Assembly (NCBI RefSeq): GCF_000374465.1
Contig: NZ_KB894528.1
Location: 1,043,127-1,107,126, forward strand
Reading direction: 5' to 3'
DNA length: 64,000 bases
From: Ahrensia kielensis DSM 5890
GTDB lineage: Bacteria > Pseudomonadota > Alphaproteobacteria > Rhizobiales > Rhizobiaceae
Positions within the stretch are counted from its first letter, which is position 1. Each line of letters starts with the position of its first letter. The notes under the pieces were generated by a model. The model had not been told where the DNA came from. It did no database searches and was given only the letters and a program-made list of their open reading frames with translations. Positions 17,113 through 25,088 of the stretch are shown one piece after another. Position numbers and translations under genes: made by a program.

Positions 17113-17946
17113 TCAGTGAACAGAAACACCATCAGGTGCTGAATCACTTGTCTCTTCTTTTAGCTCTTTCAAGAAATCCTTGAGGAGAATAGCAAAATCC
17201 TGCGGCTTCTCGATACATGGCAAGTGCCCTGCGCCTGAAATCTCTTCATAGCGGCTGCCATCAATATGCATTGACAATTCATAGACATGTTCTGGCGTTG
17301 TCACCACATCATTAAGCCCGACAATACACATCGTTGGCGCTGTTATGACCTTGGCATCCGCCGTATAATCGGCGTCACGAATGGCCATGCAGGTACCCAA
17401 ATAGCCGTCCTGCGGCTGACGCGCCAACATGTTGCGATAGCCGGCAACATCATCGCGGTTCTTTTGGCGGTATGCAGACGTAAACCAACGCAGCATTGTC
17501 GCCTCAGCCAGTTCTACCATACCTTTTTCTTCAATTGAATCGATACGTTCCTGCCACATTTCAGCGGTGCCAATTTTGGCTGCCGTATCACATAGCACTA
17601 GCGCCTCAACGAGGTCTGGACGCATTTTATAGACAGCTTGGGCAATCAAACCGCCAACCGATAAGCCGACCAGCACAACATCCTTTTTCCCAAGGTGATC
17701 AAGCAGTGCGATCAAATCTTCTGCATGATCTTCTATCGTATAAGGCGTATCGCCAATATTGCTTAGACCATGGCCACGCTTGTCATATGTCATGATAGAC
17801 ACTTCGCCGACAAAGCGCACAATCACATCGCGCCAGATACGAAAATCACTCCCCAGCGAATTGATAAACACCAATGTCGGTGTTCCAGTTGGTCCACCAA
17901 TCTCCTGATAATGAAGTGTCACATCGTTTACAGTGGCAAATTGCAT
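17113..17946 (-). CDS. pcaD: 3-oxoadipate enol-lactonase (PcaD), alpha/beta hydrolase
   Basis: 277 residues of the alpha/beta hydrolase fold. The nucleophile serine is in 'VLVGLSVGGLIAQ', the acid in 'IVGLNDVVTTPE' and the histidine in 'SGAGHLPCIEKP'; 'INSLGSDFRIW' and 'DKRGHGLS' form the oxyanion region. This pattern is characteristic of PcaD, which hydrolyses 3-oxoadipate enol-lactone in protocatechuate/catechol degradation. No other pca gene is nearby, so the assignment rests on sequence alone. The ATG at 17946 is preferred because AAGG sits six bases upstream; the ATG at 17952 would overlap that site. Confidence 0.8.
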   Translation of the reverse strand: MQFATVNDVTLHYQEIGGPTGTPTLVFINSLGSDFRIWRDVIVRFVGEVSIMTYDKRGHGLSNIGDTPYTIEDHAEDLIALLDHLGKKDVVLVGLSVGGLIAQAVYKMRPDLVEALVLCDTAAKIGTAEMWQERIDSIEEKGMVELAEATMLRWFTSAYRQKNRDDVAGYRNMLARQPQDGYLGTCMAIRDADYTADAKVITAPTMCIVGLNDVVTTPEHVYELSMHIDGSRYEEISGAGHLPCIEKPQDFAILLKDFLKELKEETSDSAPDGVSVH

Positions 17947-18021
17947 GATCATCCTTTCAGCGCGGATGCGCTATATTTTGTCTTCAATATAAAATTCAAA
18001 TTACGCATGGCAATTTTAAGC

Positions 18022-19023
18022 TTAGGGCTTGCCCATATCCAGCAATCCTGCCGTGCCATTTTCACGTATAAAACCAGCCATACGACCATCGGGTGAAAAG
18101 CGCACGTCAATCACCGGCGAACCATCGGCCTCCGCGATATAGCCATAGCTGTCGTCTTTACGGTCAAACAACGCGACGCCGCCAGCAGCATAACCAATCA
18201 AAACCTGCCGCGAACTTGGACGCGCGCGCACAGAACGAACAATACCGACACCGCCCTCAAACACCGCTGCATTCTGGCCAATAGGTCCATCGCTACCCGT
18301 GAACGGCCACGTGACCAAAACATCAGCGCCCGCAGTCAACATACTGCGTCCATCTGCCATCCAGTCAAATGAAACCGGCTTGGCAGGATAACCGCCCATA
18401 TTGCCATGCTTTTCAGGTGTCGCGATTTTCCAAATGTGAAGCGAATTTTCAAGCATCGCCGTTACGCAAAAACGGCCATCTGTGGAAAATCCAATAGCAA
18501 CGTGCGAACCCTTCCATTCCAAAAACTTGGTTGTTTCAGGCTTATTGGGTGAAATTAGCAATGCGCCGCCATAGACTGCCGCACCGAGCCATTTTCCATC
18601 TGGTGAAAAGGCCAATGCACTGACAGATGATGGGGCCGTAATTTCAACAGGCTCTTCACCTTCTTTGGCAAGATAAATGGTTTTGCCGCAAGACCATGCA
18701 ACATGGCCGCGTTGCGAACACGAAACACAATCCACCCATTTTCGGCCCGTATGGATATCGCTTATCGCACCGTCTGCACCCAAGCGCTTTAGGTTGCCAT
18801 CATCGCCAGCGGTGTAAAGCGCATCGCCTTTAGCATTGGACGCCATACTTAAAATTGCACCGTCGTGCAGGCTTATCTTCTTCGAACTGCCATCCACCGC
18901 ACAAAGCCGCACAGCGCCATCGCCGCCTGCAACAGCCAACACAGAACCAATAAAGGCACAAGCCGTTGCTTGCGCTTCAAATCTATAATGAAGAACAGCG
19001 CCTGCTGCGTCGAACGGATCCAT
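18022..19023 (-). CDS. Cytoplasmic WD40-repeat protein coupled to a CobW GTPase
   Basis: 333 residues, with no signal peptide, made of imperfect beta-propeller blades. Repeat-like units include 'ALAFSPDGKWLGAAVYGGAL', 'IGFSTDGRFCVTAMLENSL' and 'VRFSPDGRMAGFIREN', consistent with a six- or seven-bladed WD40 propeller. Its start overlaps the stop of the GTPase gene (TAATG), so the two are made together. WD40 propellers usually act as protein-interaction platforms; a role as adaptor or target for the metal chaperone is inference. No enzymatic motif is visible. Confidence 0.82.
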   Translation of the reverse strand: MDPFDAAGAVLHYRFEAQATACAFIGSVLAVAGGDGAVRLCAVDGSSKKISLHDGAILSMASNAKGDALYTAGDDGNLKRLGADGAISDIHTGRKWVDCVSCSQRGHVAWSCGKTIYLAKEGEEPVEITAPSSVSALAFSPDGKWLGAAVYGGALLISPNKPETTKFLEWKGSHVAIGFSTDGRFCVTAMLENSLHIWKIATPEKHGNMGGYPAKPVSFDWMADGRSMLTAGADVLVTWPFTGSDGPIGQNAAVFEGGVGIVRSVRARPSSRQVLIGYAAGGVALFDRKDDSYGYIAEADGSPVIDVRFSPDGRMAGFIRENGTAGLLDMGKP

Positions 19024-20093
19024 TACGCAGTCACTCTCGTCTTCATGAAGCCATCTTCAATGATATCGCGTGGCAAATTACGGCCAATAAAGACGATACG
19101 GCTATAGCGATCTTCGCCTTCGCGCCATTCACGTTGAAAATCACCCTCGAGCATCATGTGCACAGCTTGCGCAACATAGCGGCGATTATCGTCTTTGATA
19201 TCCAAAATACCCTTCATACGCAGCATATCAATACCGAATTCTTGCCCGATCATTTGTATCCAAGGGAAGAATTTTTCAGGATCAATTTTGTCGCGTGTCA
19301 TGAAAGAAAAACTAGAAACATGATCATCATGACGGCTTGCATCCAGATGACCGTGATCGTGATCCGCATGATCATGATCACATTTTCCGTGGTCATGGTC
19401 ACAATGTTCATGATCATGCCCATCGTGATCATCAAAGTCTTTTTGCAAGAAGTCTGCATCATCATCCAAGATGCGATCAAGCGCAAAAGCGTTCTGGCCG
19501 AGAAGATGGTCTATCGGCACGTTGCAACGCTCGGCACGCTCTATACGGCATGTTGGATTAATGCGCCGAATACGCGCTTCAACCGTCCGCAAATCATCAT
19601 CTGATACCGTATCGATTTTGTTGAGCACAACAATATCAGCAAAAGCAATCTGCTCCTGCGCTTCAGGTGCGCGGTCAATCTCTAAGAATAAATGTTTCGC
19701 ATCAACAACCGTGATAATCGCATCAAGTTTGGTTTTAGCCGCAATATCTTCGTCTACGAAAAACGTTTGCGCAACCGGCCCTGGGTCCGCCAAACCAGTT
19801 GTTTCAACAAGAATACCATCAAAATCGCGGGTGCGCTTCATAAGACCAGCAAGAATACGGATGAGATCGCCGCGCACAGTGCAGCAAATACAACCATTAT
19901 TCATTTCGAAAATTTCTTCATCCGCATCAACAACCAAATCATTGTCGATACCGATTTCGCCAAACTCATTGACGATAACAGCATATTTCTTGCCGTGATT
20001 TTCCGTCAAAATGCGATTAAGAAGAGTTGTTTTACCAGCACCTAAATAACCAGTAAGCACGGTGATCGGCGTTTTTTCGTTTGAAATCGTCAT
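19023..20093 (-). CDS. CobW/COG0523-family G3E GTPase, probable metal chaperone
   Basis: 356 residues. Walker A is 'GYLGAGKTTLLN' (residues 15-26), the metal-binding CxCC is Cys68-Cys70-Cys71 ('NNGCICCTVRGDL'), and the guanine-specificity motif is 'VLNKID'. A low-complexity His/Asp stretch of about 40 residues (about 215-260) precedes the C-terminal CobW_C domain. G3E GTPases of this type deliver zinc or another divalent metal to client proteins. The His-rich loop supports metal binding. It is cotranscribed with the WD40 gene and divergent from a creatininase-family gene. It should not be equated with a cobalamin enzyme merely because a cob cluster lies 25 kb away. Confidence 0.88.
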   Translation of the reverse strand: MTISNEKTPITVLTGYLGAGKTTLLNRILTENHGKKYAVIVNEFGEIGIDNDLVVDADEEIFEMNNGCICCTVRGDLIRILAGLMKRTRDFDGILVETTGLADPGPVAQTFFVDEDIAAKTKLDAIITVVDAKHLFLEIDRAPEAQEQIAFADIVVLNKIDTVSDDDLRTVEARIRRINPTCRIERAERCNVPIDHLLGQNAFALDRILDDDADFLQKDFDDHDGHDHEHCDHDHGKCDHDHADHDHGHLDASRHDDHVSSFSFMTRDKIDPEKFFPWIQMIGQEFGIDMLRMKGILDIKDDNRRYVAQAVHMMLEGDFQREWREGEDRYSRIVFIGRNLPRDIIEDGFMKTRVTA

Positions 20094-20210
20094 GAAAGCA
20101 TTCCATCCAGAATTTGAAAGTGTGATGTGCGCTTTCTCGCCTCAAAATTCAACCCTGCGACTTGGCTAATCGTTTCACCCGTGACACAAAGTACGCAAAC
20201 AGGATTTGTC

Positions 20211-21008
20211 ATGACACGCAAGATTTGGTGGAGCGATTTTTCGCCGGAAGACTTCTCAAGGATTGATGCGAGCAATGTTACCGCAATCCTGCCTCTTGGT
20301 GCCACTGAGCAGCATGGCCCTCACCTGCCAATCACCACGGATTCAGACATTATGGATGGCATGCTGAATCTCGTCGTCGAGCAGCTTACCCATGATCTGG
20401 ATGTGCGTATTTTTCCCGTTGAACGTGTTGGCGCATCAGACGAACATAGCCGCTTCACCGCCACACAATCTCTTTCATCCCAGCAAATGGTCGACATCAT
20501 CGTTAAGCGCGGAGAAGAAGCAAACAGCTACGGCATAAAAAAACTCGTACTTGTCAATTCGCACGGCGGCAATGAACCAGCCATGTCAATCGCCGCATTA
20601 GAGCTACGCAAACGCTACGACATGCTGGTTGTCAAAACATCATGGGGACGCTTTGGCGTGCCAGATGATCTGTTTACAGATGAAGAAATGAAACAGGGCA
20701 TTCATGGCGGCGATTATGAAACATCGCTCATGCTCGCCTTCCAGCCATCAATGGTTGATATGGCTAAGGCACAGAATTTCCAGTCCAACACAAAACTTGC
20801 TCGCGAAACATTCACGCATCTCGCGCCTCAAAGCCCACATGGTTTTGCTTGGTTGGCAGGCGATTTGAACGAACATGGCGTGGTGGGTAATGCCGCCGCA
20901 GCCACAGTACAAAAAGGCAGAGCAGCAGCAGCGCACCAGACATCAGGCTTTATTGAATTATTAAGGGATATTCGCAAAGCTGATTTAAACGACTGGATTA
21001 AGCTTTAG
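20211..21008 (+). CDS. Creatininase-family amidohydrolase
   Basis: 265 residues matching the creatininase/MftE fold. Metal-ligand motifs are 'LGATEQHGPHLP' near residue 30, 'DSDIMDG', 'VNSHGGNEPA' and 'GGDYETSLMLAF'. Family members hydrolyse cyclic amides such as creatinine or act on formamides and peptides; the substrate here is unknown. The ATG at 20211 was chosen because the family N-terminus (RKIWWSDFSPEDF) begins there, although the frame is open 28 codons upstream. It is divergent from the CobW gene, which could supply its metal (inference). Confidence 0.83.
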   Translation: MTRKIWWSDFSPEDFSRIDASNVTAILPLGATEQHGPHLPITTDSDIMDGMLNLVVEQLTHDLDVRIFPVERVGASDEHSRFTATQSLSSQQMVDIIVKRGEEANSYGIKKLVLVNSHGGNEPAMSIAALELRKRYDMLVVKTSWGRFGVPDDLFTDEEMKQGIHGGDYETSLMLAFQPSMVDMAKAQNFQSNTKLARETFTHLAPQSPHGFAWLAGDLNEHGVVGNAAAATVQKGRAAAAHQTSGFIELLRDIRKADLNDWIKL

Positions 21009-21044
21009 GCCACATATGGCTCGTCATTTAATGGAGTGGGAATT

Positions 21045-21458
21045 ATGATCCGAACTATCCTCACGGCAGCCCTATTGGCACTCATGAACACCATCACACC
21101 AGCATTAAGCCAAGATGTTGACTGCGATAACGCCGAGACGCAGTTCGACATGAACCATTGCTCTGGCTTGGAATTTAAAGAAGCGGACAATGCCCTCAAT
21201 GAAGCTTGGTCTACGGTACGCGCGGCTGTGAAATCCATTGATGAAAGCAATAAAGAATTCGCGCCGGATGAGCCAAGCGCAGCCGACAATTTGCTAAAAG
21301 CACAACGCGCTTGGATTGATTATCGCGACGGGCAATGTGCTGCAGAAGCAGCACAATATGCTGGCGGATCAATTCAACCGCTTATCCGAAACACTTGCCT
21401 CGCGGGCATGACAAAAAAACGTACAGGTGAATTACAACAAATGATCGTAGATCGGTAA
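21045..21458 (+). CDS. Secreted LprI/DUF1311-family protein
   Basis: 137 residues with a signal peptide (MIRTILTAALLALMNTITPALS, cleaved before QDVDC). The mature part has four cysteines and the family pattern 'DCDNAETQFDMNHCSGLEFK' plus 'LLKAQRAWIDYRDGQCAAEA'. It corresponds to the LprI N-terminal domain, for which a lysozyme-inhibitor role has been proposed in mycobacteria. The start follows GGAG. It is 36 bases downstream of the creatininase gene and could be cotranscribed, but the functions look unrelated. Confidence 0.8.
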   Translation: MIRTILTAALLALMNTITPALSQDVDCDNAETQFDMNHCSGLEFKEADNALNEAWSTVRAAVKSIDESNKEFAPDEPSAADNLLKAQRAWIDYRDGQCAAEAAQYAGGSIQPLIRNTCLAGMTKKRTGELQQMIVDR

Positions 21459-21459
21459 A

Positions 21460-21897
21460 TTACTCATCATGCGCCGCAAAAGCGTAAATTTCGATTTTCT
21501 TGTCGCCCGTAAACTTCGCACCAACAACCTGAGGAATGCCGATCTTTTGCGTGTCGAGAACGTCCATCAGGATTGCATTGATCTGAATTGCACTGCGTAA
21601 TTCCTCAATATTCTCACGTTCTTCGCGCATGGCTTCTTCGATTTTTTCATCGCCGACAACGCGCCGCTCACCAAGTTTCACAATTTGAACTTCCTGCGGC
21701 GCGGTAAGGACACGTATCTCATTGGCAGTATTTCTAGAATCTTTGGTGAAATCCGTGAACGCATCGGCTGCCACATTACTATCGACAGTTCTAACCGTCA
21801 TTTCCTTACCCACGACAGAGGTTTCAGAAATTCCCTGCGCGTGAACAAGAATCGGTGTGAACACAGTAAGAATTACAATGATTGCTCTTAAAGTCAT
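21460..21897 (-). CDS. Hypothetical secreted protein
   Basis: 145 residues with an N-terminal signal peptide (about 20 residues, ending VHA before QGISE). The mature part is polar. A charged helix at about residues 80-100 ('GDEKIEEAMREERENIEELR') may form a short coiled coil, and the end ('GAKFTGDKKIEIYAFAAHDE') is beta-like. I do not recognise the family. It ends one base from the convergent LprI-like gene with no terminator between. A periplasmic location is the only supported prediction. Confidence 0.6.
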   Translation of the reverse strand: MTLRAIIVILTVFTPILVHAQGISETSVVGKEMTVRTVDSNVAADAFTDFTKDSRNTANEIRVLTAPQEVQIVKLGERRVVGDEKIEEAMREERENIEELRSAIQINAILMDVLDTQKIGIPQVVGAKFTGDKKIEIYAFAAHDE

Positions 21898-22099
21898 TTC
21901 GGATCCCTTGCCTATTTCATTTTAAATAGAACTCACAAGTTCAAAGGACGTTCCTTCACGAAGTATAAACGCGCTGAAATGAAGACTTGTTTACAAATAC
22001 TGCCTGCAACCTATCCGTTATTGCATAGCTGATATCCCTAAAAAGCGATTGTGCGCCGCACAAAAGAGAGTATCTTCTACTCAACCCAAGGAGAAGAAA

Positions 22100-22267
22100 A
22101 TGTCTTCACAATCACGCTTTAAGAATATCGGTAATTACTTTCTCGGTGCAGCAGAAACATTCGGTCGCGCACGTTTAGCAAAAGAAATTGCGAGCATGCC
22201 TGAACAACATTTCGCAACTAAAGGCACAACGCGCGACAATGAACTGCGCAAAGTATTCGGCCTTTAA
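22100..22267 (+). CDS. Small basic protein, DUF1127-like
   Basis: A 55-residue protein with a good ribosome site (AAGGAGAAGAAA) before the ATG at 22100, and a terminator after it. The sequence 'GRARLAKEIASMPEQHF' recalls the small arginine-rich YjiS/DUF1127 proteins common in Rhizobiales, some of which affect RNA metabolism; the match is loose. About 200 noncoding bases lie upstream, enough for its own promoter. Confidence 0.6.
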   Translation: MSSQSRFKNIGNYFLGAAETFGRARLAKEIASMPEQHFATKGTTRDNELRKVFGL

Positions 22268-22293
22268 TCAAATTATTTAATCAAGACAGTTAC

Positions 22294-22333
22294 AAATCCG
22301 GTGTTGAATGAATAGTTCGATGCCGGATTTTTT
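22294..22333 (+). terminator. Terminator after the small 55-residue gene
   Basis: AAATCCGG (22294-22301) pairs with CCGGATTT (22323-22330) across a 21-base loop, followed by a T6 run. The loop is long but the stem and T-tract are clear. Confidence 0.7.
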
Positions 22334-22468
22334 GTTGCCATAAGAACATTTAATTCAGGCTTGCTGGCACAGCATAGCCCTTGCGGCACTTTATCTAAGA
22401 GACAACATGGTCCCAAAAACCTAAGTTAAGGTGATTACGAACGTAGCAGTGATTTCTGAAGAGCAATA

Positions 22469-22903
22469 ATGACCACAATTCTAGCCCTTTTCATCTTTGT
22501 CGTCTTAGCAATCACCGCGCTTATTCATATCTATTGGGCCTTGGGCGGCCTTTGGCCCGGTACAAACGAGAAAACCCTTCCCCAAACTGTTATTGGTTCA
22601 ACGGGCATATAAGTTATGCCCCCACGCTGGGTTACCGCTTTGGTGTCTGTTGGCATATGGGGTGCTGCGATCTGGCCTATGCTATGGCTGAACTGGATAC
22701 CACACCCAATACCCAACTGGATTGTAACCGCGGGGATGTTTGTTCTAACCGCAATTTTTATAATACGCGGTCTTGGCGGCCTACTACCAATCGCACGGCG
22801 CATAAATTCCGAAGAACCGTTCGCCGCTTTTAACTTGCGTTATTTCTCACCTCTCATCACCCTCTTAGGGGTGATGATGTTTTATCTGTTGTTTTCAAAC
22901 TAA
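22469..22903 (+). pseudogene. DUF3995 membrane protein interrupted by one in-frame stop
   Basis: ATG at 22469 opens a frame encoding a DUF3995-like N-terminus ('HIYWALGGLWPGTNEKTLPQ', then 'TVIGSTGI'). TAA at 22610-22612 (codon 48) stops it. The same frame resumes two codons later at ATG 22616 with 'MPPRWVTALVSVGIWG' and runs to 22903, giving the remaining hydrophobic helices and the end 'LLGVMMFYLLFSN'. DUF3995 proteins are about 140 residues with four helices, so the two parts together make one family member. One base change explains the break. Alternatives are two coupled half-proteins (restart six bases after the stop), stop readthrough, or an assembly error. Confidence 0.75.
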
Positions 22904-22915
22904 GCACCGGTTTAC

Positions 22916-24103
22916 TCAAACCGGCGTGACGGCAATATCGCTCTTATTGAGTACAAGACGTGTGAGAACGAAGGCCACTACGGCGCAAACCGTAATAGCA
23001 GCCACCATTGGCAATGCCGTATTGTCGAAGAACGGTGAAGCAAGCACGACCATGAGGCCGCCAGCAACCATCTGCAAGGTACCACCAAGCGACGATGCCA
23101 ACCCAGCCATATCGCCATGATCGTCCAGCGCCATTACCATTGTCGATGGCACCACAAGGCCAAGACAGGCATTGGCAAGAAACAATACGCCCACGATAAC
23201 TGGCAATGTACCAAATCCAGCAAGTACCAAGCCTAACAAGAGACCGGTAAATACCAAGAACCCGAACGTCGCCGTTGCAACAACTTTCTCCATGCCAAAC
23301 TTTTCGCCAAGATTAGCCGCAAGCTGAGAACTACTAAAAAAGCCAAGAGCGTTGACCGCAAAAGCAAGACTAAACTGAACAGGCGAAAGACCAAACTCAG
23401 ACGTATAAACGAATGCAGCATTGGCAAGAAAAACGAAAAAACTCGCCATGCCAAAGCCACCAATAAATGTCAGCCCCATAAACTTTTTATCGCGCAGAAG
23501 AATACCACAGCCGCGCATCAGTGAGGTAACATTTACAGGCACTTTATTGTCGTGAGCAAGCGTCTCGGGCAGCGCAAAAAGCGTCAGTGCAAGGCTTGCA
23601 AGGGTAAGCACAGCAAGCGCCCAGAAAATGCCGCGCCACGATGCGACCTCCATAAGGACACTACCAGCCAAGGGCGCAAGCATAGGCGATACGCTGATCA
23701 CCATCATGATCAATGCCATGAGGCGCGTTGCTTGGGTGCCTGTATATTGGTCGCGAATAATAGCGCGCGGCACAACCATAACAACAGCACCGCCAATACC
23801 TTGCACAAAGCGCCCAGCCAGCAGCCAGCCAATCGTTGGCGCAAGAGCGCAGCCGATTGATCCAATGGCAAAAATAGCCAGCCCAATGTAAAGAGGTTTC
23901 TTCCGGCCAACTTGGTCAGAATAAGGGCCGAAGAACAGTTGAGCCACACCAAAAGCGATAAAATAAACGGTTAGTGATGCCTGCACGGCCGTCACATCAG
24001 CGCCCAGCCCCGCTTCAATTAAAGGCAGCGCAGGCAGATACATATCAATTGCTAAAGGCCCAACAGCCGAAAGCAATCCCAAGATGACGGCAAAACGAAA
24101 CAT
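22916..24103 (-). CDS. Bcr/CflA-family multidrug efflux MFS transporter
   Basis: 395 residues with twelve predicted helices. Family motifs are 'PLAIDMYLPALPLIEAGLGA' near the N-terminus and the MFS motif A in 'FGPYSDQVGRKKPLYIG', and motif C-like 'RAIIRDQYTG' with 'SVSPMLAPLAG'. Members export drugs such as bicyclomycin or sulfonamides, or cysteine-type metabolites. The ATG at 24103 gives the usual family length; an in-frame ATG at 24139 would add 12 polar residues. No regulator is adjacent, so the substrate is open. Confidence 0.88.
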   Translation of the reverse strand: MFRFAVILGLLSAVGPLAIDMYLPALPLIEAGLGADVTAVQASLTVYFIAFGVAQLFFGPYSDQVGRKKPLYIGLAIFAIGSIGCALAPTIGWLLAGRFVQGIGGAVVMVVPRAIIRDQYTGTQATRLMALIMMVISVSPMLAPLAGSVLMEVASWRGIFWALAVLTLASLALTLFALPETLAHDNKVPVNVTSLMRGCGILLRDKKFMGLTFIGGFGMASFFVFLANAAFVYTSEFGLSPVQFSLAFAVNALGFFSSSQLAANLGEKFGMEKVVATATFGFLVFTGLLLGLVLAGFGTLPVIVGVLFLANACLGLVVPSTMVMALDDHGDMAGLASSLGGTLQMVAGGLMVVLASPFFDNTALPMVAAITVCAVVAFVLTRLVLNKSDIAVTPV

Positions 24104-24233
24104 ATTTATTATCCAGAAACAGTGCGACTCATGCCGCATATTTGAACTCTATGCGCACGCTTTATCAGAGCACCCAGCAGACCTCAACAAAATGAAACAG
24201 AGCTCATGACACGGTGTGGCAGGAGCTTATATT

Positions 24234-25088
24234 TCAAAAATCGATAACCAGTCCGTCTTGGCCAATGTGTAGATCACCGCCATAACCAGATGACCGCACA
24301 GCCTCTATCCATGTTTCATCCGTGATCAGAGCATCATCGACAGGCACAAGATGATTAAGTGCAAGCACTTGCACCTGACAATCTTTCGCAAGCTTGCCCA
24401 CATCGGATGCATCCGTGTGGCTGGCAAACAAGTGCTCTTTTAGGCGCGCACCATTGCCGACCCGCGCTGCAAGGCGCTCAACACCTTCGCTCATCATCGC
24501 TTCATGAACCAGCACATCAGCGCCATCAACAAAGGCATTAAATGCTTGAAATGGCGCCGTATCTCCTGACAAAACAATAGACTTACTGCCATCTGAAAAC
24601 CGCAAAGCGTAGCTCTCTTCAATCGGCGGATGACAGTTTAAAATGCTACGCATAGACAGATCACCAAGCACAATCTCGCCTTCAGCAAGCTCATGGATCG
24701 TGACCAAGGACGCCAAATCGACACGGCCCTCATCCTCAATGCGCAGATTAATATCAAAGGCCATCGACGTTAAAAACGCCTGCCAATAAGTATCAATGCC
24801 CTTTGGGCCCCAAATGGCTACAGGTGTCTGCAATCCTGCAGTCCAAGCCGTGTGAAGCAAAGGGCCAAGCTCAAGATAATGATCTGAGTGCAAATGCGTA
24901 ATTACAATTGTGCTAAGCGATTTCAGCGAGTGGCCTGCGTTAACAACGCCGCGTGTAACGCCGAGCCCACAATCAACAACAATCGCCTGCCCGCCCATTT
25001 CCAGCAAAGATGATGCAGGAAGGCGCAAATTTTCAGTGGGGTAAATCGCCGGACCGCCCTTTGTTCCCAAAAGTGTAACCCGCGCCAT
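24234..25088 (-). CDS. Metallo-beta-lactamase-fold hydrolase (RNase Z/arylsulfatase-like group)
   Basis: 284 residues with the metal-binding motif HLHSDH ('VITHLHSDHYLELGPLL'), the middle His region 'ILNCHPPIEESYALRF', Asp in 'VLSGDTAPF' and the distal His in 'LALNHLVP'. There is no signal peptide. The family ranges from tRNase Z to phosphodiesterases and arylsulfatases, and the sequence does not identify a substrate. Its start overlaps the glpK stop by one base (TAATG), so it is translated with glycerol kinase; whether it acts in glycerol phosphate or lipid metabolism is unknown. Confidence 0.8.
   Translation of the reverse strand: MARVTLLGTKGGPAIYPTENLRLPASSLLEMGGQAIVVDCGLGVTRGVVNAGHSLKSLSTIVITHLHSDHYLELGPLLHTAWTAGLQTPVAIWGPKGIDTYWQAFLTSMAFDINLRIEDEGRVDLASLVTIHELAEGEIVLGDLSMRSILNCHPPIEESYALRFSDGSKSIVLSGDTAPFQAFNAFVDGADVLVHEAMMSEGVERLAARVGNGARLKEHLFASHTDASDVGKLAKDCQVQVLALNHLVPVDDALITDETWIEAVRSSGYGGDLHIGQDGLVIDF

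Noticed and set aside
19320-19440. Tandem-repeat-like DNA rich in CATGATCATG
   Set aside because: It encodes the His/Asp metal-binding stretch of the CobW GTPase; repetition follows from codon use, not from a DNA repeat element.
18966-19604. Long plus-strand frame opposite the CobW gene
   Set aside because: It exists because the His/Asp-rich coding repeat reads open on the other strand; it has no ribosome site and no family features.
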